This document shows positions 43,001-49,818 of a DNA stretch of 52,447 nucleotides, piece by piece. The stretch's first letter is position 1. Each line of letters starts with the position of its first letter. This stretch comes from UBA1563 sp041667115 (lineage in GTDB: Bacteria; Bacteroidota; Ignavibacteria; Ignavibacteriales; Ignavibacteriaceae). The notes beneath the pieces are model-generated. The model was not told where the DNA came from. It did no database searches and saw nothing but the letters and a program-made list of their open reading frames with translations. Both the position numbers and the translations under genes were made by a program. The DNA is taken from assembly GCA_041667115.1 (NCBI GenBank), contig JBAYFO010000022.1:1-52447 (forward strand), read 5' to 3'.

Positions 43001-43806
43001 AAACATTTTTGTTTATTCCGCTTATTGAAAAAAGCATACTGGATACTATTGAACAGAGATTCCTTATCCTCTCATCGCTTGATCTTTTTATTGCTTCGCG
43101 AAAGAAAAAAGAAGTACGTGAAAGTCTCAGGCACGCCTTAGTCTTTTACAATGGAAATTCAGCCTATAAAGATTTCTTTATCCTTTATACAATTATTTTA
43201 GCTCTTCTCGAAGCCGCAAAATCCGGCAGCGGGAATGAAGAATTACTCCATCTCTACAACGAGTTAATGCTTGATAAACCGTTGTGGCAGGGGCTCCTTC
43301 ATCTTAGCGATACATTTGAAACCATTAAACAAGAATTCGGTTTGGCAAAGATTCTTCCAGCAGAAGATAATATTTTTCCGGTTGAATTTCTCCCGGTTCC
43401 GAAGCCAAAACCGAAGCAAAACGCTAAAATTCCGAAAGGGAAAACATTTGTTAAAAAAGGTGATTTTGAAAAACTTATAAAACTTTTACGAAAAGGGTTA
43501 TTAAGAAATTTCTTGAATGTAAATGAGTACCAGGGAAAAATATATTACAGTAAAGAGAATTTGGAAATATTGTTACACTGGAGCTTTACTTTTTCCTTAG
43601 TTACTTGCACTGAAAAATATCTCTACGACAAGACGCAGAAATCAATTAATACGGAAAAAGAAATTGCGGATCAACTAAATAAAACTTTTTACGTTAAACA
43701 GGTAGATGATATGTTGAAATATATTGAGGAAGTAAGAACAATGTCGGAGGCGTCCGGATACGATTATAGTTTGTTTATTGAAACGCTTGGAAAGAGTAGC
43801 AAATAA
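40087..43806 (+). CDS. Large GH13 alpha-amylase-family protein
   Basis: A 1239-aa protein without a signal peptide. The N-terminal third is unassigned. The GH13 barrel shows region I DMVPNHTG, region II IRFDAAM with nucleophile Asp557, region III LLAEAFW with acid Glu622, and region IV FMSNPDEE with Asp683, where the usual NHD is NPD. A C-terminal helical portion of about 400 residues is also unassigned. It is probably cytosolic glycogen or maltodextrin metabolism; exact specificity cannot be read. ATG 40087 has AGGA at 40077-40080; TTG 40081 would add two residues. Confidence 0.85.
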   Translation: MEQLRVHLKQSIASKVKYTLHVAKQVRVKYQFDESLFSVQGNVLIANFYQARLLSQKINSKREEEKIFDAYVTPGQLNAAGLLHEIFHFVIRHYEEKENPGVFERSIFYLRNTLGLNEVDLVLRKFIEQFPPISVHKGITTVDQYLNGTTGGKPNKEILLEEIILLHLENLNPAFRNLKELFDDKQLSDESPYKNFLTITEQFFEQEKPLSIENLSLLSALKKPIFSNLTNLEAQLDYIREKWKVLLDEKLLEKILSGEDLIREDVKLFVQHGGVGTPPVPEYQLTLTDDELERVRKEYEKSKGSLEDTGLSYHFEPEQFTQDIDWMPRVVMLAKNIFVWLDQLSKKYQQDIYRLDQIPDEELDRIASWNINALWLIGLWERSAASKKIKQFCGNPEAAPSAYSLYDYVIADQLGGESAFENLKYRCTQRHIRLSSDMVPNHTGIFSQWVLERPDYFIQAPVSPFPSYTFTGPDLSDDLRYQIRIEDKYYSKQDAAVVFQLIDNWSGQTRYIYHGNDGTNMPWNDTAQLNLLLPEVRESLIQTIMHVARKTPIIRFDAAMTLAKKHFSRLWYPQPGHGGAIPSRSDYALSNEAFNKIFPEEFWREVVDRINDEMPDTLLLAEAFWLMEGYFVRSLGMHRVYNSAFMHMFMKEENGKYRDLITNTLEFNPEILKRYVNFMSNPDEETAVNQFGKGDKYFGVAVMMITLPGLPMFAHGQVEGFTEKYGMEYYRAYYNEFIDDNLVRRHEEELFPLLEKRYLFSQVINFEFYDFVDESGNVNENVFAFSNMVGNERTLVLYNNSYEQAKGKINFSTGKVSSETSNDLQRKKVSEALNLKTQGDIFYLLKDHKSKLEFLRNGKELVDEGISVLLNGYQYHVFLGFIELKDEVGNYYELHKLLNGKGVQSITQSLKELKLFPLHEAVINLCNRELLKEFRAVCGFNEHAAVKTEARTVEKITSYGLTKILNLVNEVKTFLFIPLIEKSILDTIEQRFLILSSLDLFIASRKKKEVRESLRHALVFYNGNSAYKDFFILYTIILALLEAAKSGSGNEELLHLYNELMLDKPLWQGLLHLSDTFETIKQEFGLAKILPAEDNIFPVEFLPVPKPKPKQNAKIPKGKTFVKKGDFEKLIKLLRKGLLRNFLNVNEYQGKIYYSKENLEILLHWSFTFSLVTCTEKYLYDKTQKSINTEKEIADQLNKTFYVKQVDDMLKYIEEVRTMSEASGYDYSLFIETLGKSSK

Positions 43807-43810
43807 GCAA

Positions 43811-43834
43811 AAGTGAAAACGTTATTGTTTTACT
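43811..43834. terminator. Possible bidirectional hairpin between the GH13 gene and the orphan lptG tail
   Basis: AGT(G)AAAAC and GTTTTACT can pair around GTTATT, with one bulged G. It lies where the plus-strand GH13 gene and the minus-strand HEPN/MNT transcript converge. The stem is short and AT-rich, so termination strength is doubtful. Confidence 0.3.
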
Positions 43835-43920
43835 CTTGAAAGATTGATGAGCGATCCGATAAAGAAGAAAATATTTACAAGCCACGCGGTAAGGATAAGA
43901 TCAAGCGCGCCGTTTTTACC
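43822..43920 (-). pseudogene. Orphan duplicate of the 3' end of lptG
   Basis: Read on the minus strand this encodes GKNGALDLILTAWLVNIFFF and then IGSLINLSRVKQ with a TAA stop at 43822-43824, matching the end of the intact LptG (GKNGALDPVLTAWLVNIFFF, IGALINLSRVKQ). There is no start codon or upstream lptG sequence; it begins one codon after the MNT stop and happens to be in the MNT frame. Of seven differing codons, four are silent (one a TAA/TAG swap) and three are exchanges (P to L, V to I, A to S), as expected for a once-functional lptG tail from a related genome. Confidence 0.92.
43823..43920. repeat. Left 98-bp direct repeat of the HEPN/MNT cassette
   Basis: It aligns without gaps to 44837-44934, offset 1014 bases, with 90 of 98 identical positions counted by eye. 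Homology stops abruptly at both ends. Together the two copies bracket 916 bases that hold only the HEPN and MNT genes and their leader. Both copies have the same orientation. Confidence 0.95.
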
Positions 43921-43923
43921 GGC

Positions 43924-44247
43924 TTAAGCAGAAACTTCAATTCCATTTTCTAATATATCGCAAACAAAAGGATTGGATTTGTCAAATTCATTTGTTAAAA
44001 AAGGATGCGGTTCGATCACCTCTTCAAATTCACGGGAATATTTCATTAATTCTAACCTGGCAATAAATCTATCGCTTGAATAGTTTTTTAATACGACGGC
44101 TACATCTATATCGCTATAGACTTTTTGTTTGTTGCTGGCGAATGAACCGAAAAGAATAATCCTTTCCAATGGAAACCCGGCTTCCAAAAGAATGGCGCGG
44201 TATCTTCGTACAATTTCACTTATTTCTTTAGTAGTTCTAAGAGCCAT
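43924..44247 (-). CDS. MNT-type nucleotidyltransferase (putative antitoxin)
   Basis: A 107-aa minimal nucleotidyltransferase with ILFGSFASNKQKVYSDIDVA: Gly34-Ser35, Asp46 and Asp48 form the GSx10DxD active site. In HEPN/MNT (HepT/MntA) systems this protein neutralises the HEPN RNase, in a studied case by adding AMP to a tyrosine near its active site. The gene overlaps the 3' end of the HEPN gene by 28 bases, the typical toxin-then-antitoxin order. Only the sequence AGC-type gap of three bases (one codon) separates its stop from the orphan lptG tail. Confidence 0.9.
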   Translation of the reverse strand: MALRTTKEISEIVRRYRAILLEAGFPLERIILFGSFASNKQKVYSDIDVAVVLKNYSSDRFIARLELMKYSREFEEVIEPHPFLTNEFDKSNPFVCDILENGIEVSA

Positions 44248-44612
44248 ATTCGTATATCTTTAATTCGTTTAATGTTGCTTGAAGTAAATTTATTGTTGCA
44301 CTTTTTATAAAATAAATGTTTGTAGTCAGGATAACGGGCTTCAATGTTAAATGAAGTTATAATATCGAAAGAATCTTTTAGTGGTTCGGTTAAATTAAGT
44401 CCGGCTGTCTTAGCAAGTTTATTTAAGTCGTGAATTTTAGGAATGGCAGCCAGGTTATTTTTGGCTGCAAATGCTTTGAGTAATTTCTCAATTACTAAAT
44501 GCCCTAAAAATAAAGACCAAACATAATCTTTAGAAGCATAAAGATTGTCCATCGCCCGGAAGTCTAATTCAGAGGCATCAATCCAATATTTGATGAGTTC
44601 TTCTTTTTTCAC
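44220..44612 (-). CDS. HEPN-domain protein (putative RNase toxin)
   Basis: A 130-aa all-helical HEPN protein: DFRAMDNLYASKDYVWSLFL, GHLVIEKLLKAF, KIHDLNKLAKTAGL and FNIEARYPDYKHLFYKKCNN. Arg93-x5-His99 fits the Rx4-6H motif of HEPN ribonucleases. A tyrosine, Tyr102, follows at His+3; the characterised AMPylated form has it at His+2. The start is GTG 44612. The pair is most likely a toxin-antitoxin unit; HEPN proteins of this subfamily without shown toxicity also exist. Confidence 0.88.
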   Translation of the reverse strand: MKKEELIKYWIDASELDFRAMDNLYASKDYVWSLFLGHLVIEKLLKAFAAKNNLAAIPKIHDLNKLAKTAGLNLTEPLKDSFDIITSFNIEARYPDYKHLFYKKCNNKFTSSNIKRIKDIRIWLLELLKK

Positions 44613-44835
44613 ATGTTTGCCTTATCCTCTAAAAGAAGAAAAAAAAATTGAGACGGTAGTATCTGTTTTTTCATGACAAAATATCAAACATCATCCGTTG
44701 TAGCTTGCGGATTATTTATTAACAATTATTTGTTCTCTATAAAATACATTATGAAAAGTCAATTTACAAAGGGTCGCCAAAATTTTGTAAGTACAGTAAC
44801 ATGCCGATTTCAACTAATATTTTCTTCCGCCCCGC
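44613..44835. other. 223-bp gene-free leader between lptG and the HEPN gene
   Basis: This is the longest gene-free stretch in the window. It is AT-rich and contains no plausible ORF, no RNA gene I recognise and no clear TAnnTTTG promoter for the minus strand. A poly-T stretch on the minus strand lies near 44639-44648. The HEPN promoter, and any operator for autoregulation, should be here. It belongs to the cassette and not to the native locus. Confidence 0.55.
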
Positions 44836-45918
44836 CTATTGTTTTACTCTTGAAAGATTAATGAGCGCACCGATAAAGAAGAAAATATTTACAAGCCACG
44901 CGGTAAGTACCGGGTCAAGCGCGCCGTTTTTACCAAATGCCTCAATAATTTTCATCAATCCTAAATAAATAAAAGTGATGAGAATATTAATTCCAAAGTG
45001 AAGCGCCAAGCCGCCTTTTCTTTTGTTTGCCGAAAGAGGTATCCCGAATAACACTACAACTAAACTTGCCATCGCGTACGAGTAACGCGTATAATATTCA
45101 ATCATTACTGAAGTAGGATCATTACCGGCTTTTTTCTTATCGGCGATTAGAGTTCTTAATTCACTAAGATTCATTTCCGCCGGTTTTTGCTGCTTAAAGG
45201 CAAGTTCATTTGGTTTGAATTGCAACCTAGGCATTTCTTTTAGCGAAAAATTTTCAAGACTATCGGATAGATCACCAAACACTCTATAAGTGCCTACTTT
45301 TGCAATCCACATGTTTTTTGTACTGTCGAAAACTAACTGCTGGGCATCCATCCGGTTTTTCATTTTCGTAATATCATTTTTCTCAAACTCCTGAACGCTC
45401 ACCCGGTGAGCAATAAGATTGGTTTCATCGTAATAAGAAATACTTACGATTTTATTTTTTGTGTCTTGAAAAAAAATATTGCTGCCGGAAAAAGAATATC
45501 CCTTCTTTAGATAATTAATCTCGATTGCCAGTTTCGCCTTGTTTGCTTTCGGGACAACGTATCCGCCGAAATAAATAGAAAACAGGCTGACCAGAAATGA
45601 AACGATCACCAACGGAAACATAAACCTATAGAGGTTCACCCCGCTAGCTTTGATCGCGGTTAATTCGTTAACGTTGGACATTTTCCCAACCGTGAAAAGC
45701 CCTGCAAATAACACCGCAACCGGCGTTATCAATTTTACGATCTCAGGAATAAAATAAAGATAGTACTGAAGAATAACCGGTGTTATAACATTCTGATCAA
45801 GAAAATCATCAAGGTTTTCCATCAAATCAACAATTACAAAAATGGCAATGAATGCCAGCAAGGCAAAAAAGATAGTCTGTACAAATTGTTTAACAACGTA
45901 TTTGTCAATTAGTTTCAT
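44836..45918 (-). CDS. lptG: LptG-like LPS export permease (YjgP/YjgQ family)
   Basis: A 360-aa membrane protein with the family's two helix bundles (helices near 12-30, 55-80 and 98-120, then three at about 270-355) around a periplasmic beta-jellyroll. It has IDKYVVKQFVQTIFFALLAF, VLFAGLFTVGKMSNVNELTA, IKASGVNLYRFMFPL and FGIPLSANKRKGGLALHFGI. With LptF and the ATPase LptB it extracts LPS from the inner membrane. It overlaps lptF by 4 bases. Its last 32 codons form the right repeat of the HEPN/MNT cassette, so this terminus may be an imported one. Confidence 0.9.
   Translation of the reverse strand: MKLIDKYVVKQFVQTIFFALLAFIAIFVIVDLMENLDDFLDQNVITPVILQYYLYFIPEIVKLITPVAVLFAGLFTVGKMSNVNELTAIKASGVNLYRFMFPLVIVSFLVSLFSIYFGGYVVPKANKAKLAIEINYLKKGYSFSGSNIFFQDTKNKIVSISYYDETNLIAHRVSVQEFEKNDITKMKNRMDAQQLVFDSTKNMWIAKVGTYRVFGDLSDSLENFSLKEMPRLQFKPNELAFKQQKPAEMNLSELRTLIADKKKAGNDPTSVMIEYYTRYSYAMASLVVVLFGIPLSANKRKGGLALHFGINILITFIYLGLMKIIEAFGKNGALDPVLTAWLVNIFFFIGALINLSRVKQ
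44837..44934. repeat. Right 98-bp direct repeat (live 3' end of lptG)
   Basis: This copy starts inside the lptG stop codon and runs 98 bases into the gene. It differs from the left copy at eight positions, five of them clustered at 44908-44914. It marks the second boundary of the cassette and the likely crossover zone. Confidence 0.95.
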
Positions 45919-47285
45919 GGTGTTATTTCTTCAGGCGCTTGCCAGACTTTTGGAATGAATTTTTTGAAGAATGAAAAATCAAGCGTAACAGTTTCATTTG
46001 CAACTTTCTTTGTGAGCAATATTCCTACAACTCCCATGAGGATATTTGCGCTCCACATTCCCCAGAAAGGAGTCATCAATCCGCGGTCTGCAAGTTTTTC
46101 TCCCCCGATAAGTGAAGCCCAATAAATCAAAAAGAAGAAGAGGCTGACACTTGCCGCCATTCCAAATCCTCCTTTACGGGTTATAACTCCAAGCGGAGCT
46201 CCAAGCAAAATAAAAATTATACACGCAGCAGGAATTGAATATTTTTTATGGATCTCAACCATAAACTTGTCGATCTCCTTATCAACAAAATCAACCTGGA
46301 GGAACGATGAGAGTACTTCATTCTTAATGTTTTTTGCACGTTCAATTATATTGCTGTAATTGGTAGTCTGGGCATACGGTTGAGTAATACTTCTTTGAAG
46401 TGGTTTTGCAAGACTATCGCCAAGGAAAAACTTACTTGTAGCTTTTTGGAAGCCCCCAAAATAACGAAGCCGAATATTTTTTAAACTATCAACAATGGCC
46501 AGCATATCAGTGGCGCTTAGTTCACGGTCACTGCGCTGAACTCCGGGTCCGGACTGTTGAAATGAAAATTGCTGTGCATCCATCGCAATACGGTGATGAG
46601 TAAAAAGAAGTTTCCGGTAAAATTTTGTATCTGAAACTCCGCTTTCGTGGATCTCGCCGTTTTTCAAATCCATCAACAACTTCGTTTGATCTTTCGAGAA
46701 GTAAAGGAGTCCTTCTTTTGCGGTAACAATATTTATTTTGTATGGATTGGTGTAATCATAAATGGTAACCCCGAACATTTTGTTTTTCTTTTGATCCATT
46801 GTACGGGCGAGAATTGCGTACCCATCTACCTCTTGAGAGAAAACACCCGGTTCAATTGAGAGGGTTGGCTTCTTTTGCTGAATGTCCATCATCAATATTT
46901 TTGCTTGATGATTTGCATCCGGAAGGACATCATTATTAAAAAATATTAAGAGAACACCAACAACCGCACTTGCAGCCAAGGGTCCGGCAATCATTTTATA
47001 CAGACTCACTCCAGACGATTTCATAATCGTTATTTCATTATTCTGCGCCATTGCACCGAAGGCCATCAACGTTGCTACCAGTACTGCCATTGGAACGACC
47101 AATACTACCATCCACGCCAGGTTGTACAGAATTAATTGAATCACAATCCATGTATCCAATCCTTTTCCAACGAGTCTATCAGCAAACTTCATTAAAAACT
47201 GAAAAAGGAAAATGAACATGAGGGTAGTGATGGAAAAAAGAAACGGTGCTGCGTGGTTTCGTAATATGTATCTGAATAAAATCAT
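45915..47285 (-). CDS. lptF: LptF-like LPS export permease (YjgP/YjgQ family)
   Basis: The 456-aa partner of LptG. It has FRYILRNHAAPFLFSITTLM, VLVATLMAFGAMAQNNEITI, MKSSGVSLYKMIAGPL and, near the C-terminus, IFILLGAPLGVITRKGGFGM followed by membrane helices. It is longer than E. coli LptF (366 aa) because the periplasmic region carries an added segment (about 225-330), as is usual in this phylum. It is first in the lptF-lptG operon, divergent from the propeller gene by 103 bases. Confidence 0.88.
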   Translation of the reverse strand: MILFRYILRNHAAPFLFSITTLMFIFLFQFLMKFADRLVGKGLDTWIVIQLILYNLAWMVVLVVPMAVLVATLMAFGAMAQNNEITIMKSSGVSLYKMIAGPLAASAVVGVLLIFFNNDVLPDANHQAKILMMDIQQKKPTLSIEPGVFSQEVDGYAILARTMDQKKNKMFGVTIYDYTNPYKINIVTAKEGLLYFSKDQTKLLMDLKNGEIHESGVSDTKFYRKLLFTHHRIAMDAQQFSFQQSGPGVQRSDRELSATDMLAIVDSLKNIRLRYFGGFQKATSKFFLGDSLAKPLQRSITQPYAQTTNYSNIIERAKNIKNEVLSSFLQVDFVDKEIDKFMVEIHKKYSIPAACIIFILLGAPLGVITRKGGFGMAASVSLFFFLIYWASLIGGEKLADRGLMTPFWGMWSANILMGVVGILLTKKVANETVTLDFSFFKKFIPKVWQAPEEITP

Positions 47286-47347
47286 AAAACAAATATATGA
47301 AGCATTTCATAGCTTGACAAACGTACCCTTTTGGCTTCGTTGGAATC

Positions 47348-47378
47348 TTTGGAATCTCTTCTGAAATGATTAGATTTG
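47348..47378 (+). promoter_or_regulatory. Bacteroidota-type promoter, TTTG-N19-TAGATTTG
   Basis: TTTG at 47348-47351, 19 bases, then TAGATTTG at 47371-47378 match the Bacteroidota -33/-7 consensus (TTTG, 17-20 bases, TAnnTTTG). The expected transcription start, about 5-8 bases further, would leave only a few bases before ATG 47389, giving a nearly leaderless mRNA. Confidence 0.5.
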
Positions 47379-47388
47379 AACCACAGTT

Positions 47389-48405
47389 ATGAAAATTCTA
47401 AATATTTTTGCCGTACTTATTTTAATCTTCGGAAGTTTGCACGTACTGCTTTTCTTCGGGGACGATCTTCCGCTAAAACCGGATAAACACTATCCTCGGT
47501 GGCTAAAAACAGTTGACGCGCATTCGGACCAAACGAGTGGAATTACTTTCTTAAAAGAAGCTGACGGCAAAAAGAATTTTCTTCTGGCAGATGATATTGG
47601 TGATCTCTGGCGTTTTAGTATTGCACGGGATACAATTTTTGATTTTAAAAAACTTATTTTTTCCGAGTCGGTTCAAAATGATCTGGCAAAATTTCCGAAA
47701 AAAGATTTTGAAGAAATTGTCTACGATAAATTTACCGGCGATCTCTTTGTTTCAATTGAAGGAAATTTGCCTGAAGTAAAAAAATATGTTGGAATCTATC
47801 AACTAAAACTTGCAGGAGATAATCTTTTTGCCGATACTATTGTGAGTCTTGAAAAAGTGCAAATTTATCCTCAAAAACTTTTTCTAAAATATGTTGATAA
47901 TAATATCGGGTACGAAGGATTAGCGATCTCGGAAAAATATTTGTTCTTAGGGTTAGAGGGATTCGAGAGCAGGTCGGGTTTCTCAGACAGTACAGTGATT
48001 TTTATCGTTGATAAAAATAGTAAGAGAATAATTAAACAACTAAGTACACGGCATTATAAAATCCAGACTATTTGCGGACTCTATTGTGAAGGGAACAATA
48101 CACTTTGGGGTATAGATAGAAACAACGCAAAAATTTTCAGAATGAGATTGAACGATCAACTTGATATTAAAGAAGTAAAATATTATGATGCGAAAGGGAT
48201 TATTCCAGGATACAAAGCTTATAGCTATGCAGCCGCATTGGAATCTATAACCATGGATAATAACGCGAACCTCTATTTAGTTGATGACCCATGGAAAAAA
48301 GTTTTTATTCCGGCAAAATCCACATTGCAAAATTTAGATTCGGCTACGGTAGCAAATTTTAATCAGTTCATCCCGATTATTTATAAATTTAAAGTAATCA
48401 ATTAA
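47389..48405 (+). CDS. Membrane-anchored or exported protein, possibly beta-propeller
   Basis: A 338-aa protein with one N-terminal hydrophobic segment (about 3-22), then repeated beta-strand stretches resembling propeller blades: FLLADDIGDLWRFSI, DFEEIVYDKFTGDLFVSIEG, GYEGLAISEKYLFLGLEG and ICGLYCEGNNTLWGIDRNNA. The YEGLAI...LEG pattern recalls phytase-like or SdiA-regulated propeller proteins. No catalytic motif is certain. It is followed 17 bases later by the dipeptidase gene. Confidence 0.6.
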   Translation: MKILNIFAVLILIFGSLHVLLFFGDDLPLKPDKHYPRWLKTVDAHSDQTSGITFLKEADGKKNFLLADDIGDLWRFSIARDTIFDFKKLIFSESVQNDLAKFPKKDFEEIVYDKFTGDLFVSIEGNLPEVKKYVGIYQLKLAGDNLFADTIVSLEKVQIYPQKLFLKYVDNNIGYEGLAISEKYLFLGLEGFESRSGFSDSTVIFIVDKNSKRIIKQLSTRHYKIQTICGLYCEGNNTLWGIDRNNAKIFRMRLNDQLDIKEVKYYDAKGIIPGYKAYSYAAALESITMDNNANLYLVDDPWKKVFIPAKSTLQNLDSATVANFNQFIPIIYKFKVIN

Positions 48406-48422
48406 CACGAAAGGCGTTTCAA

Positions 48423-49787
48423 TTGAAACCAATTATTCAGTTCATTAAAGATAACCACAACCTTTATGTTGAGGAATTGCAAACATTTTTACGCATTCCT
48501 AGTATCAGTACGTTACAAGAAAACAATGAAGATATGAAGCATTGTGCCACCTTTGTAGCTGAAAAATTAAAAAAAGCCGGGTTGAACCGGATCGAAATCT
48601 TTCCGACGGAAGGGCATCCGATTGTTTATGGAGAATGGCTTGGTGCGCCCGGGAAACCAACAGTTTTAATTTATGGGCATTATGATGTTCAGCCGGTTGA
48701 TCCGGTTGAGTTATGGGATAATCCTCCCTTTGACCCGGTAATTAAAGGCGATAAAATTTTCGCACGGGGCGCCACTGATGATAAAGGGCAGATGTACATT
48801 CATATAAAAAGTGTTGAAGCTTTTTTTAAAGTTAATGGAAGTCTTCCGTTAAATGTAAAATTTATTATTGAAGGGGAAGAAGAGATCGGAAGCGAACATC
48901 TTGGCGGATTTATTGAACAGCATAAAGATTTACTAAAATGCGACGCTGTGTTAATTTCCGACACTTCACTTTACGAAGCTGGGGTCCCAACGATAACCTA
49001 TGGTTTACGCGGGTTATCTTATATGGAAATTGAAGTGACGGGACCGGACAAAGATTTACATTCAGGCTCGTTTGGTGGGGCAGTTGCTAATCCAATTAAT
49101 GTTCTTGCCGAAATGATTGCGAAACTTCATGATAAAAATGGAAAAATTACAATCCCTCATTTTTATGATGATGTTTTACCGTTAACAAAAGAAGAAAAAA
49201 AGAATTTTGAGCGACTTAATTTTTCCGATAAAAGTTTTGCAAAAGAACTTGGTGTAAAGGAATTAGCCGGGGAGGCAAAATTTTCAACACTCGAAAGACT
49301 TTGGGTTCGCCCAACACTGGATTGTAACGGAATTATCGGCGGATTTACAGGGAAGGGAGCAAAAACTGTAATCGCTTCCCAGGCTTCCGCGAAGATCAGT
49401 ATGCGCCTAGTGCCGAATCAAGATCCTAAAAAAATTGCGAAATTATTTACAAAATATATTAAATCAATTACGCCAAAATCAGTTAACGTTAAAATTTCTG
49501 ATCTACATGGAGCCTATCCTTCTCTTTCTCCATTAACAGGAAAAGCAATTAAGACTGCTGCAATTTCAATGGAAAAAGCCTTCGGGAAAAAGACTATTTT
49601 TATGCGTGAAGGCGGAAGCATTCCTGTCGTTGCAGACTTTCAGCGTTTATTAAAAGCCCCTTCAGTCTTAATGGGCTTTGGTTTGAATTCGGAAAATCTT
49701 CATTCGCCCAACGAACATTTTAGTTTAACGCATTTTCAATTAGGTATTCAGAGTTCAGCATATTTTTTTGAAGAATTTTCAAAATAA
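48423..49787 (+). CDS. M20-family metallopeptidase (dipeptidase)
   Basis: A 454-aa di-zinc peptidase. Metal and catalytic motifs are VLIYGHYDVQPVD, RGATDDKGQMYIHI, IIEGEEEIGSEHLGG (general base Glu-Glu) and LISDTSLYEAG, with the C-terminal His in LHSPNEHFS. The lid domain begins GLRGLSYMEIEVTGPDKDLH. It matches the cytosolic dipeptidase branch (M20/M25/M40) that degrades dipeptides and possibly acyl amino acids. The start is TTG 48423. No signal peptide is present. Confidence 0.93.
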   Translation: MKPIIQFIKDNHNLYVEELQTFLRIPSISTLQENNEDMKHCATFVAEKLKKAGLNRIEIFPTEGHPIVYGEWLGAPGKPTVLIYGHYDVQPVDPVELWDNPPFDPVIKGDKIFARGATDDKGQMYIHIKSVEAFFKVNGSLPLNVKFIIEGEEEIGSEHLGGFIEQHKDLLKCDAVLISDTSLYEAGVPTITYGLRGLSYMEIEVTGPDKDLHSGSFGGAVANPINVLAEMIAKLHDKNGKITIPHFYDDVLPLTKEEKKNFERLNFSDKSFAKELGVKELAGEAKFSTLERLWVRPTLDCNGIIGGFTGKGAKTVIASQASAKISMRLVPNQDPKKIAKLFTKYIKSITPKSVNVKISDLHGAYPSLSPLTGKAIKTAAISMEKAFGKKTIFMREGGSIPVVADFQRLLKAPSVLMGFGLNSENLHSPNEHFSLTHFQLGIQSSAYFFEEFSK

Positions 49788-49818
49788 TATATCCCGCAGA
49801 AGCGGGACGGAGTTCCTT

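Noticed and set aside
44673..44861. 62-codon plus-strand ORF in the cassette leader
   Set aside because: It has no ribosome binding site, no protein-like composition and runs into the lptG end on the opposite strand.
43823..44934. Simple tandem duplication or assembly artefact
   Set aside because: The repeats differ at eight sites with coding-type changes and enclose unrelated genes, which neither explanation predicts.
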